Shown here one piece after another: positions 33,974 to 44,546 of a DNA stretch of 64,000 bases (positions are counted from its first letter, which is position 1; every line of letters begins with the position of its first letter). The DNA comes from Hydrangea macrophylla (lineage: Eukaryota > Streptophyta > Magnoliopsida > Cornales > Hydrangeaceae). Under the pieces are notes generated by a model. It was not told where the DNA came from. It saw nothing but the letters and a program-made list of their open reading frames with translations, and did not search any database. The translations under genes were made by a program, and so were the position numbers. The stretch lies in NCBI GenBank assembly GCA_033977485.1, contig CM066987.1, forward strand, positions 88,754,588 to 88,818,587, in the 5' to 3' direction.

Positions 33974-36545
33974 ATGCATATCGCCGGATATCCACCGTTG
34001 AAGATGAAGAGGAAGGAGTTGGACGACGTGAGTGATGAGTTCTCAGACTGCTCACTCTCTTCACCCGCTCGTAAAATCCGTAGATTGGTAACTAATACAT
34101 TATTCTTTTTTTGTTTATTATCAAAAATCATGGAATTTTTTTTTCTGCGTTTTTCGTTATTATTATTATTATTATTTTTTTTCATTCTCTCGCTTATTTT
34201 CTCTTTGTTAAAGCTTTTAATTGAGTTTTCCTTTATTTTCCTGCAAACCAAACACATCCTTGAGGATTGGTAACTAAATTTTGTCTACTTCTAATGACAT
34301 ATGTGTTTATGTGTATAATACAAAGGTTTTTTCGTTTATTTTAAAAAAATCATGGAATTTTTCTCTGGTTTGTGTGATTTTCTTTAAAATTTGTCATTTT
34401 CCTGCTACTTTCCTATTTGTAACAGCTTTTAATTTGATTTTTCCCTTGTTTTCCCTCATTTTCCTGCGAACTATACACTGCCTTAATTTGGTGTACATCT
34501 GATAATATCTCTCTTCTGGTGTGTGATTACTGGCTACATTAATTTTACTTTATTTTCCCTCATTTTCCTGCATACCAAACACAGCCTTAATAGTTTGGTG
34601 TAGTATCTCAATGTCTCTCTTCTGGTGTGTGATTAATGGCTATAATTCGTTAATAGGATGCTGAGTTATCTCCGATAATCGAAGAAGAAGAGCGAGAGGT
34701 TCCGCTGATTTTCGATCAATCTATTTCTGACGAGAATATTTCTAGCAATATAGAGAGAGTAAAAAAAGGCCCAGTGATAGAGGAATTGCCTTCTGTATCT
34801 GAGAATGATGAAAAGGCTATTGTGCTATTCAAGACAATTAGTACACCTTTGTTGCAACTTCCTTCAAATTTCTCTGTTTCAGTCAGTCCTGACATAATCT
34901 ATGGCTTTAAGAGTAAGCTCTCGAACTTGTAGTTAAGTTGGATTTTGTTCTCTAGCATAGTTTTCAATTTTCACTTTTCATATTGAGAAGAGATTTATGA
35001 TATTGTGATTGAGAATGAAGTTAGAGTACATTAATTGCTCTGTGTGGTTCCTGAGAAAATCTGTTGCCTAATATGCGAACTTGGAAGTTTTGAATCCTTG
35101 TTTTAGGGATATGAGAAGGCAACACTTTTTCCTTAACTGATTGTTAGTTCCTCTCTCTGTATGTAGTGTGTAGTTATTTACTAGAAGACAACTTTATTGC
35201 TCACCTCATTTTTGCACACCCTTTTACTCACCCAGGTCTCCATTGGATGACATATGTCCTATTCCAGTAATTATGTTGATGATACAGTGGCAAAATGGGA
35301 ATGAAATGGGACACATGTCACCCAGTGGAGGCCCGTGTGAGCAAGAGTGAGCAAAAATGCGGTGAGCAAAAATGTATTCTTACTAAAATCTTAATGTGGG
35401 GTGCTCAAAGGACTTCTTAGTTTCAAATTTGCTAATTTTGAATATCTATTGTAAAGCAAGGAATTTAGATGGAAATTATGGGATAGTTACTACTATCAAC
35501 AGAGAAGTTTGTATGGTAGGCGTATCCCGTGATTCCCCTTCATATAGGTTTCAATATAAGCTCATGCACATATATATGTATATATATATATATATTTGTG
35601 TAATATTGTATATACACGTTCTTGCCTATAAATATTACAAATATCAACACAGTTATCATTGTGGAAAATTACACATCCTAGTGGTTCAGGAATCAGGATG
35701 TGCCTACTTCCTGGTGGTTTTGGTACTAAAGTGTTGTAACATTTGGAAAGAAAGTGGTTTTCAAAGTTACAATCATTAGGCAGCAAGTTACACCGCCGTG
35801 TTGGTGCAAAATGTTGTAACTTGGAATGTAATTAAATATCTGAACCACTAGGATGTATCGTAGAAGATCCCATTGATTGTATATATTATATTAGGGCAAT
35901 GCTATTCGCACTCCATTGATTACTAAATGCACTCCATGGACTGCATTGAGTGCATGGTACAATAGGTTGTCCGAGTGGTTCCATGGAGTGCATTTGTTCA
36001 TTTTTGGAGTGCTAGTAGTAATTCCCATTGTATTATCTTATGTGTAGTAATAAAAGTTACAATGCTGATCTATGTACTAAGAATTGTTGGATTGCTTGTG
36101 ATTGATTTGCCCAATAGTTTCTAGTGCTATTGCTTACAGATTTTCAAAAATGAAATTGACTAATTCATTGTGTCGTGTAGATCAAGTTCTCTGGTCAAAC
36201 CAGTATAATCCAGTGAAACCAAAGGAAGATGAAGCTGAAGATAGGCAGAATAGCAATGCCGACGAAACAAACCAAAATCTGGCGGTGGTTCCATGGATTC
36301 CATCTCAACTTCCTCTAACCCAAAACATGGTTCCTCAAGCAGAACCCGAGTTAATAATGGAGGCTGAAGAAATGGAAATAGATTCTATGGACATTGAAGA
36401 TAACAACTTTGGGGTTGGACATCGGGAAGTAAATGATTTTGGAGGGACGAGCGTTGGTGAAGGCTTACACCAATGGCCACAACAACACTGTATGATTCCG
36501 CAGCTTCCTCAGAACACATCTACCCCTATTGTGTGGTATAGGTAA
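33974..36545 (+). CDS. Plant-specific protein of unknown function, three exons
   Basis: The proposed coding exons are 33974-34087, 34657-34912 and 36181-36545 (735 nt, 244 aa plus stop). Introns are GT..AG: donor GTAACT at 34088, acceptor TTAATAG at 34656; donor GTAAGC at 34913, acceptor CGTGTAG at 36180. Phases agree across both joins. The N-terminus has a basic/acidic segment (MKRKELDDVSDEFSD) and SSPARKIRRL, a likely nuclear localisation signal. A run of Glu (IIEEEER) follows, then a hydrophobic-aromatic patch (PLLQLPSNFSVSV), QVLWSNQ, VVPWIPSQLP, and an acidic EAEEMEIDSMDIED tail. From memory, similar proteins occur across flowering plants without a known function. An alternative start is the second Met at 34004. 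No enzyme motif is visible. This is the only plausible live host gene here. Confidence 0.8.
35197..35369. mobile_element. Foldback MITE in intron 2 (GCTCACC type)
   Basis: About 173 bp with long imperfect terminal inverted repeats (about 65 bp). The left end, TTGCTCACCTCATTTTTGC to GGATGACATATGTCC, mirrors the right end from GGGACACATGTCACC to GGTGAGCAA. No coding sequence. Target duplication is not clear, so superfamily is not assigned. It lies inside intron 2 of the host gene and should be spliced out. Confidence 0.7.
35894..36026. mobile_element. Foldback MITE in intron 2 (GGGNAAT...GCACTCCA type)
   Basis: A 133-bp near-palindrome. GGGCAATGCTATTCGCACTCCA at the left pairs with TGGAGTGCTAGTAGTAATTCCC at the right. 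The inner parts (AAATGCACTCCATGGA and TCCATGGAGTGCATTT) also pair, so almost the whole element can fold. No clean TSD. It is 154 bp upstream of the intron 2 acceptor. Confidence 0.75.
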
Positions 36546-37528
36546 ACGGATCAATCTTTGTAGACTCAGACCCAAGTAAATATTATGCATAGAGTAATTT
36601 TCATCGCACGTACTAGACCAGAAATGTTTGGGTAGAAATGGGAACAGAAGGGTTGTTTGAAGACAAGATTTTTTTTTTGTCATTTTGGCTCTTAGATGTT
36701 CCAAGGCATTTAGCTGCTTGTAAGCAGAAGCTAGAAATGCAACCCTGTATTATGCTGCTCAACCCTCTGTGAATGAATGAATGGTTTTTGGGTTTTTTGT
36801 TGGATTGTGTGTTGTTTGTGGAAATTAGTCTGTGGCTAATTTTTGTGGGGGTTGGTTTTGTTGTTTGGGCTACTCAGCCCCTTGGCTAGTAGCCCCTCAT
36901 TTTGATCATTCAGTGGGTTGCAAATGGGATCAGGAGAGTAACGAGAGTTGCAATTAAGACTTTTTGAAGGCAAATAACTGGTCATGTGGTTTATAAATGA
37001 ACTAGTTCTACATTATCCAAATGTTTGGAGAGGGTTAATTTCTTGCATGGGAGTCCGTGTCTAGTCTAATAATTCTCTTAATAGGGTTTGTACACTATTT
37101 TGAATTCATCCCAACCAGTTCTGTTTAAATCTACTATTCATTATAGTGTTGTAAATACTTGACAAAGGTACACATGTACATGGAACTCAGGTTATATTAT
37201 TTTTGATTTCGCAGTTCCGTTAATCTGAACCATATCATCAAAAAAAGAAGCAACATTTAGAACAAGTGCCATAATAATTACTTGAAAGTTGGAACTATTA
37301 AAATTTTGGAACTTCATATGTCGGGCTATTGTAAATTGTTTTGTTTGATAGATGTCCCTACACAGTTGTATTAGAGATTCAGGAGGATTGTTATATGGTG
37401 AAGAAGTTTGTGTTGTTCATTATTTAATACATTGTCTTTCTTTTATATGTTTGTACTGGTTTCTTATGTGATCTGCTATTAGGAAGGAAAAAAAAAAGAA
37501 AAAAAAAAAAAAGAATGAAGAGAAGTTT

Positions 37529-37564
<36 letters not shown>

Positions 37565-38025
37565 TTAATTAACGCTTTTTTCCTCCTGCTTCCAACTGCA
37601 ACTATAGTGTCAATTCTACTCTATTGTTTTTGGTAAAGAACTATAATATCAATTAAACCATACAAAATGTGCATTTTTTTTCGTTGCACTATACCCTCAT
37701 ATGTCATCCTGTGTCGTTTCGAATCTGTGGGAATAAAAGCTCTTTCTATCGAAATTTTTTAGAAACCTGTTTAGCGATTGATATTGATTGTTATGAGAGT
37801 ACGGAAAATTTTCAGCTTTTATAAAAACTATATATATATATATTGCTGCTATTAAATTAATCACTTTTTCCATTTTTTGATTTAGCTTGAAAAAGAAAAT
37901 TGTTAACTAGAATCTACTTGTTCAATAATCTAACCTAATTACAAATAATTGGTTACCAAATAGGCAAGTGGTACTCACAAAATTCATGTTACACTAAAGG
38001 CTAGTATACAAAATACTAGAGTACA
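36546..38025. other. 3' flank of the host gene and spacer
   Basis: The 3' UTR of the gene probably runs to about 36800 (T-rich, with AATGAATGAATGG near 36770). After that the DNA is A/T-rich without a gene. Simple sequence: an A-rich run (37487-37513) and (GA)n (37530-37563). Confidence 0.45.
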
Positions 38026-38033
38026 GTTCTTTC

Positions 38034-38229
38034 TAGGGGTGAAATCGGTTCGGTTTAATCGGTTTTGGGAGGGTTTTTCCACCGATCGAACGGTTTGGTT
38101 CGGTTCGGTTTTAGGCTTAATTTTTGGTTCGGTTTGGTTCAGTACACTGCACCTCATTTATGAAAAAATCGACCGAACCGATCGGTTCGGTTCGGTGGTT
38201 CGGTTTACTTCGATTTTCTTTCACCCCTA
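38034..38229. mobile_element. hAT MITE
   Basis: 196 bp with termini TAGGGGTGAAA and TTTCACCCCTA and an exact 8-bp duplication GTTCTTTC (38026-38033 and 38230-38237). Inside are runs of CGGTTCGGTTT on one side and their complement on the other, a common make-up of plant hAT MITEs. Non-coding. Confidence 0.92.
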
Positions 38230-38237
38230 GTTCTTTC

Positions 38238-38585
38238 CACATTAAGCGAATAAATGAATTAAGCCAGCATCCATTTTAAAATGTACATAAGATATCAGTT
38301 CACCAAATACAGGACTAGATATTCCCAACCTTAGTGAAACATTAAGGTTAGCATGTCACTGTTTATCTACACTCCTATTCTGAAAAGTAGGTTACAAATT
38401 ACAACAAAAAATGCAAGAAAATGCTGTACCAAAGCAAGTTTATAATGAAGATATGTCCTCCTGTATGTATCCTCTATCCCTCCATAGCACAAAAGAATTG
38501 GAGAGATTTCAATCTTGGATGGCAAAATAGTGATTTTCCACAATGGGCTATAGACTGGGAAAACATAAACTGTACCATTCATAGT
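38238..38585 (-). other. Unassigned sequence left of the Tat-like fragment
   Basis: Read on minus, this stretch is open in the frame that continues from the gag start at 38963, but its residues do not look like gag. It may be an old 3' exon/UTR of a host gene or another element. It is not recognised. The join at about 38586 looks like a repair junction (see next entry). Confidence 0.35.
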
Positions 38586-38710
38586 ACAACTTTGCGGGTG
38601 TGGTTCTAGTGGACGTCCAACTTTGTTGATCTTGGTCTCATACGCAGTTACGAGTCGGCCTATTATATCCGTTAGGCCGTCCAACTTTGCGTGTGTGGTT
38701 CTAGTGGACG
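38586..38710. repeat. 30-bp direct repeat at the gag break (filler-DNA-like)
   Basis: CAACTTTGCG(G/T)GTGTGGTT and the following CTAGTGGACG occur at 38587-38615 and again at 38682-38710. The second copy is in its gag frame. The first sits in another frame right at the point where similarity to gag ends. This looks like filler DNA copied from nearby during end joining. Confidence 0.6.
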
Positions 38711-38963
38711 CGATGAGGTCAACCTGACCCCGATGTATTTCGGTCGTCTGGCCAATTAAATCCTTGAAGTTGCCCATCGATACTATCAAGGCGTTGTAAT
38801 CACGCCTCATAGGCTCAACGTTCATTCTCAGGAGTTCTGAAATTGCCTCCATAGTCACGTTGCTCTCATAAGGAGAACGACCGGTACTTTCTTCAACAGC
38901 TGGGTCAACAGCAGGATCGTCCTGTCCGTTTTTTCCGGTCTGTTTGTCCTTCTTCGGAGGCAT
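38617..38963 (-). pseudogene. Gag N-terminus of the Tat-like element, truncated
   Basis: The start MPPKKDKQTG lies 36 nt after the PBS. About 115 residues follow with a helical pattern (MEAISELLRMNVEPMRRDYNA, LIGQTTEIHRGQVDL, LDGLTDIIGRL) typical of the N-terminal region before the gypsy gag core. Similarity to gag then stops at a duplicated 30-bp segment, and the frame runs on into unrelated sequence to 38367. The gag core, knuckle and pol are absent. Non-functional. Confidence 0.55.
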
Positions 38964-38976
38964 GTCTTAGACACTA

Positions 38977-38998
38977 TGGGTCCCACTGGGCGTGCCAA
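38977..38998 (-). other. PBS and leader of the Tat-like element
   Basis: Directly after the LTR the minus strand reads TTTTTGGCACGCCCAGTGGG. TGGCACGCCC begins with the obligatory TGG of a PBS. The matching tRNA is not identified. The style (TTTTTGGC plus GTGGGACC) is common in plant Tat-type leaders. Confidence 0.55.
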
Positions 38999-39001
38999 AA
39001 A

Positions 39002-40206
39002 TGTTTGCTAGTAGTTTGTGCGGGTGTGCCAGAGCCAAACGGGCTCAGTGCGTGTGCAAACTAATTTCCTATACGCTTGAGTGAGTGATACTCAAGGCTT
39101 TCTAGATCTGACTTCTAAACAGAGTGATTGTGCATGATGAGTAGGAAAGTACCCTCACCAAAAATTCCTTGGCAGTACTGAAGCGCACAAGCCAAATAGC
39201 GCTGAGTTTACTAGGTAAACAATCACAAACGGTTTAATAAAATATGAAGATATTTTATTGATTGTTTGGAAAATAAAAACACGCGACCAAAGAACGAAAT
39301 CAGAACATGCTCTGATTGTTCAAAAGATTAAAACAGTAAATAATGACAAAAATGACAAACCTATTTGCTATGGATGCAGTATAACGAGAACATAAAGATT
39401 TGAATGCTTTGAATATTGTGTTGAATGCTGTTTTCGAGATGACGCGGAGTCCCTTACACGGTTGGCCTATTTCTATATTTATAGCGGCCCTATAACAGTC
39501 TGGATAAAGCAGACTCCTTTACTTGCGCTCCAAGCAGATTGATTGGTAGCAGAATCCTTCCATATCTCCAATTCTTACCTTATCTGGAGTCCGGATTGAT
39601 TCAATCCCGTATTTCCAGGAATTACCCTTTCAAAGCCAGCTGGACATGAATCAATTTCGTTCCTAAATGGACTCTGATTGTTTTAAACCAAGATGATGTC
39701 ACTAATGACAGCTAAGAGCAGAACCGCCTTCCATGTTTAGCTCATCGGGCTCACCTCGTCACATCTTTAGCCAGATCGGGCTTGTAGCTCCATACTGTCA
39801 CACATGACGATTCCATGCCCAATGATCGTCTTGCATACTTTTACAATCAATCGGGCTCGTGCAACCGGGTTTCACCATCTCCTTCTAGTATGGTGTCCGA
39901 TCGTCCTGTGCGTAGCTACTATCATCCATCGGGCTTATCCTGACAGTGGCTTACACTTCTCACATGTCCGATGAGTTATTCATGCTTAGCCTCCCAATCG
40001 GGCTCCCCGCTCGCCATAGTACCCTATTGGTCAGTACACTACCTACTTCGCCTATCGGACTCTGCCAAACAACTATCTTTCTGAACCCTATGATGCTCGC
40101 CTCTCGAGCCCGATGGGCTTATGCCATCCCTGGGCCGGCCATCTTCTTTGCTATTTCAACCCTCCATTTGGGCTCAAAAACCTTTGGCGGTTTTTGGGTG
40201 CAAACA
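39002..40206 (-). repeat. LTR of the Tat-like element
   Basis: 1205 bp with perfect 7-bp inverted ends (TGTTTGC / GCAAACA). A TATA box (TATAAATATAG on minus) is at 39473-39483. Upstream of it on the element strand, between about 39740 and 40130, the motif AGCCCGAT recurs about seven times at irregular spacing, which may be a factor-binding array. Non-coding. Confidence 0.75.
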
Positions 40207-40225
40207 ATTGCCCCCCAAAAGGTCA
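40207..40225 (-). other. Polypurine tract of the Tat-like element
   Basis: On minus the sequence CCTTTTGGGGGGCAAT lies immediately before the LTR. A T-rich then G6 tract at this place is the plus-strand primer and shows that internal sequence of a minus-oriented element lies to the right. Confidence 0.7.
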
Positions 40226-40339
40226 TGTCAATCATCCCGCCGTTGATTGATGTGACATTTTGAATTTGAACCTGCCATGCATCAATCATGCAGTGATTGT
40301 CAGATCATGGAGAATCCCACTAGTTACTCTGCATTAAAT

Positions 40340-40490
40340 GTGATGCGTATAAAACAACGAGATTTTCAAAAATCTCTTCACTTCCCTCATTTGCATCTTC
40401 TTCTCTCTCTCTAAAACCAAAAGCATCCAGAGCTTCTCTCTCTAATCTCCATTATTTTCGGCGAAGCAAACCACCATTCCTACTGCAGAA
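40340..40490 (+). promoter_or_regulatory. Promoter and 5' UTR of the antisense PMD gene
   Basis: A TATA box GTATAAAAC at 40348-40356 is followed by a CT-rich leader (TCTCTCTCT at about 40411) and the ATG at 40491, a normal plant gene arrangement. It is on the strand opposite to the retrotransposon, so the PMD gene has its own promoter and does not depend on the LTR. Confidence 0.6.
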
Positions 40491-41870
40491 ATGGCCCCCA
40501 AAACTGCGCCGGTGGCCGCTTCCAAGGGTAAGGAAGACCTTCCTAGATGCTCCTCCACCCTAGAATCGCTGTAAGGAAGTCAGGGCATTAGCCAAAGCTC
40601 ACGCTGCAGAGATCTCTACTGAAAGCTTCACCCCCTATAGCACTTCTAATGGTACTCTGGCAACGTCGGGGATTGGCACGGCGTTCCGCCGTGACCCTCC
40701 GGCAGCCTTCAACTCCTTTTTCCTGCTGGTGGAGAACGAGTCATTCCTCCAACTTCCTACCAACTGGAACAAGGTCTGGACTGCTTCACACCCAATCAGG
40801 GGTTGGCCCACCCCTGCTACAGACTGGGACAAATGGGTGGTTAGGGTATCGGCCTCTAAGGCCGATGTCTGGAAACAAGCAGGCATCCACGATGCTATCT
40901 TGCTTAGTCGGTCTAGATTAGAAATAGACCGACCGCTCTTCTTTTCTTCTCTCATGTTTTGGTCATCTTCTTGCAACAGATTTCTCTTCCATTGCGGTCC
41001 AATGGGCCCGAAGGTCAAAGACATCAGTTATTTGCTCGGGTTGCATCCTCATGGGCAAGAAATTATGCCTGGCTTGGATGTTGGAATGGCCAGCTTCACT
41101 TACCCCCAACAAGAGTCTGTCAGAGACGGGGCCGTTTCCTACCGGCCGATTACATCCTATGGAAACTTCTTGACTGCCTGTATGGGTGCTGATGAGACGG
41201 AAGTGTCCGATGTCGAGCACACGACGTTTCTTATTTATTGGATGAACAGGTACCTCTTTTGCTCAGCTAGCCAAGCCATCACCAAAGAATACACCACTTT
41301 GGCCTTGGCGCTTGCTTCAGGGAAACCCTTAGCTCTGGCCACTCTGGTCTGGGCTCATCTTGTTCGAGGCGTGACGTACTTTGTTCATTCGGGCTTTAGC
41401 GCTTGAGGCAGCCCGATATGGATACTGAAACTCTGGCTTTACTCATATTTCCCCGAGTTTCAGCCCACCCTCTGTCAACTGGCCGATGTCCCTATTTCTG
41501 CTGTCCAGTATATGGACGTTACTTCCTCTTCCCACCCCTTCGAGGAGTGCTTCACCTTCTTTTACCAAGGGTGTTCCCCTCGGGCCACCCATCTCTTCAC
41601 ACCTTTCTTCTCTCTTCAATTCCGTTCTTTCCTTCAACTATCCAATAACCCCTCCAACTGGGGTCCGGGCACTCAAACTACTTACAATGAGATCTTTTCT
41701 AGCTATTTGGTAGCTAGAGACATAATCTTTAGCCCGAGCATCCCTTCTGCTAATAACAAATGTGGTGCGGAGTACTACTTCGCGCCGCTTTATGCCCGCC
41801 AATTCGGTCTCTCCCAACTGGTGCCCGTTCCACCAGTGTTTAGGAAGACTAAAACAGTTTCTGCAGCGTC
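40491..41870 (+). pseudogene. Plant mobile domain (PMD) gene, antisense to the retrotransposon
   Basis: Starts MAPKTAPVAASKGKED. A one-base frameshift near 40560 leads into the frame that carries the domain: NKVWTASHPI, DVWKQAGIHDAILLSRS, FFSSLMFWSSSCNRF, PKVKDISYLLGLHPHG, then GSPIWILKLWLYSYFPEF. These are PMD hallmarks (a W..aGi.daI start, the LLGL.P.G strand, and the PIW.L.LW..aYFP motif). An in-frame TGA at 41404-41406 lies just before the last motif and probably arose from CGA. The frame then stays open to 41870, where the Copia-C LTR begins. Host PMD proteins (MAIN/MAIL1 type) act in gene silencing and development, and many relatives are carried by transposons. Here it is a broken passenger gene. 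Confidence 0.75.
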
Positions 41871-42212
41871 TGGTTAATAAAAACGACGAACTCATTTTCC
41901 AGAACGCAGCTGCCCTATTTATAGATTCCCAGAACCGACCTAGACTTAGAGCGATCGAAGATCTTCGATCGATCGTACCTTCGATCGATCGAACCATTCT
42001 CGATCGATCGAGAATGCCAAGACTTCAATCGATCGAACATACTTCAATCGATCGAACTTGTCTTGACAACTCCCTCATGTGTCTTTCTAAGTATCCTGAT
42101 GGAGCTAAGAGTGGGACCTCCTAGGCTCTTTATTATTGGCTCAGACCAGTTTGTTAATTACCGTGACCAAACTCTTTGATCAGCAAACTAACTAACTGGT
42201 CAGTTAACGTTT
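41871..42212 (-). repeat. Copia-C 3' LTR, promoter-side part
   Basis: On minus this part holds an array of CGATCGATCGA palindromes (41950-42060), then a TATA box (TATAAATA, 41916-41923) and about 45 bp to the LTR end. The CGTTT at 42208-42212 is the left TSD copy of Tekay-2. Open frames across it are chance. Confidence 0.65.
41950..42060 (-). repeat. TCGATCGATCGA array upstream of the Copia-C TATA box
   Basis: Five spaced units (TTCGATCGATCGTA, TTCGATCGATCGAA, CTCGATCGATCGAG and two of CAATCGATCGAA) end about 27 bp from the TATA box on the element strand. The motif is the same as in solo LTR 1, although one is copia and the other probably gypsy. Confidence 0.8.
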
Positions 42213-44495
42213 TGTCACGCCCCGGAACGGCAAAAATAGAGAAAAATAAATTTCCTTTTTGGGTCCAAAGGCAGCGACGGGTGAAGTCACATGATTGTCC
42301 ACACCACGCAGTACTAAGCAACAAGAAGTAATAGTGTAACACGAATGAAGTCTAGGTTCTAATCACAATGTAACATAAAGTAAACAGAAGTTACTAACTA
42401 TTACACATCAGAGTCTTGAATCAAATATAAGATAGCGGAAGTACAAATGCCAAGGCAACATATGCCTGACTACAAAAAGGGTTCTAAAATGGTAAAGAGA
42501 ATTAGCTACAATTCTAGTCTAGTCTTCAGTTGGCGTAGAGGTAGTCCTCGGTGTAGTAGTCTTCTTCGGTCTGACCTCCGTCGGGGAAATCCTCCACAGG
42601 GACTCCGTCACCGGCATAGTAGTCTTCTCCTGCAGGCCCTTCACCTGTATAGTCATAACTAGGGTGCGCTGGAACGTAGAAATGTCCAGCGGCATAAAAC
42701 GCCGTCAGCTTAATGAAAGCCGAGTGAGTTAAATACTAACAGGGTATCGACTATTGATATTATCACAAGTTATAAATAGTAACCAAATTAGAATTCAGTA
42801 AGGGTAACTCCTTTAATCAAACCAATGATCCGATTACTGTCATCCTATTCATTTTAAGATTGACAACGCGTCCTGATAGGGGAACAGACTCGACAGTAGT
42901 TCAACTCTATAACACACCATTGCTCATCCACCGCTTTTAAGAACATATGCACAGTTCACCGCATGTCATGGATACCACGTTAGTCCATCCCCCGCTTTTA
43001 AGAACATATGCACAGTTCACCGCATGTCAGGGATATAACGCTTTAAACAACAGTACATCATTCTATGCCACGACTTAGCGACGTCTACCAGTGATCACGG
43101 TCCACCGCATGTCATAGACACCTTCGTTTGTCTACCGCTTTTAAGAACATATGATTAGATCATCTGGCTATCTTAGGGCAAATGGTCCGGTTCACCGCAA
43201 GTCATAGACACCTTCGTCTGTCTACCGCTTTTAAGAACATATGATCGACCAAAGCCCGTCCACGCAAATTTCCCGAATCTTAGCAAACCTACGTAAGTTC
43301 AACTCTATCACCGATACATGACAATCCCAATGTGGCCCGACTACTCTGAATGAAATGAACGTTAACTCCAAAGGATTCATGACTATTCCGTTATCTAACA
43401 TTATAAACATTATCCGTTAGTCTTGTTGTTACTACGACCCTACGCTGTATTAACTCGTTATCATGTCTGTATTACAATAATAAAGCATGCTGGGAAATAC
43501 TGAACAGTAAATAAACAACTAAACAGTTATTATAAGAAAACAGTATTCTGAAGCTTCCAATCGATTGGTATAAAGGTTCAATTGATTGGTATAAAAGTAG
43601 CATCAATCGATTGGAAAAGATTCAATCGATTGGCATAGAAGTAGTGTCAATCGATTGATAAAAGGTTCAATCGATTGGATCACAATCCATGTCGATCGAT
43701 TGCATAAAATGTCAATCGATTGGGACCTGAAAGATGTCAATCGATTGGTAAGAGTACCAATCGATTGATACTTCGTCTTCTTCACAGAGAAGACTGTCCA
43801 GCAACATATAAACGGAAAATACATGGTTTCTGCATCTCTTCTTTATTAAAACAAGTCCTAACATCAATGTAAGGCTACCAAGTGAGTTTAAAACTCACCT
43901 TAGGCGTTAAGGGCGTGTTTGGTTGTGTGTAATGAAGCTTGGAGCTTCAATGGTGGCTCCTCTCTCTCTCCTCTACTCTGTCTTCTTCTTTCTTCTTCTC
44001 TTCTTTCTTCTTCTTTCTTCTCTGGTTTTCTTCTCTTCTTCTCTTCTTTCTTCTTCTTTATCTCAGTCCATCTGTGTGTGTGTGTGTATAAATATATGTA
44101 TATATTTGTGTATATATATATATGAGTGTATATATATAGAATACACACACAAGACTCTCCCTCTCACTCTCTCTGATTTCTGTAAATAGAAATCCGCCCA
44201 AAATGGGCTGGTATATATAGAGAGAAAGTGTTCACGTAGCCTCTCCCCAGCCAGAGCAAAATAATCTGCCCAGCTGCCTCCAATCGATTGGCATAAGTGT
44301 CAATCGATTGATAAAATCAATCGATTGGTATAAAGTTTAATCGATTGGATCTAAAATAAGGCAATCGATTGGAAAACTTGTCAATCGATTGGTATCCAAA
44401 TTATACCAAGGGTAAGGCCAGGCTCAAACAAGTATTAAAAGAAGCATACAGGGTCTTATTCACATAATATATTACAAAAAATACAGGGTATTACA
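42213..44495 (-). repeat. Tekay-2 3' LTR
   Basis: 2283 bp; starts (minus) TGTAATACCC at 44495 and ends GGGCGTGACA at 42213. Contains array 1 (44280-44395), TATA (44211-44218), splice donor at about 43905, array 2 (43558-43770) and the tandem block (42920-43240). The G-box is changed to CACGTA. Confidence 0.93.
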
Positions 44496-44546
44496 TCATC
44501 CACCACTTATTAAAGATTTCGTCCTCGAAATCCGAAACGAACAGGG

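Larger units (their letters stand above)
38616..41870 (-). mobile_element. Tat-like gypsy fragment: gag start, LTR, PPT, antisense PMD gene
   Basis: On the minus strand there is an LTR (39002-40206) with a polypurine tract directly before it (40207-40225) and a PBS plus gag start directly after it. One LTR thus has internal sequence on both sides. The + strand next to the PPT holds a PMD gene, the position and sense of antisense extra ORFs known from some Tat elements. The gag side is truncated after about 115 codons. The other side is cut by Copia-C. Placement in Tat is inferred from the leader style, the long PPT and the antisense ORF; no RT remains for a firm call. Confidence 0.6.

Noticed and set aside
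33974..34273. Single-exon 99-aa protein reading through intron 1
   Set aside because: After residue 38 it becomes a phenylalanine/leucine run typical of a T-rich intron; the spliced model keeps phase across three exons.
39946..40263. 105-codon + frame in the Tat-like LTR
   Set aside because: It lies in U3 and spans the LTR end and the PPT; no domain.
41762..42124. Frame that seems to extend the PMD protein past 41870
   Set aside because: It reads out of the domain frame and through the TATA box and palindrome array of the Copia-C LTR.
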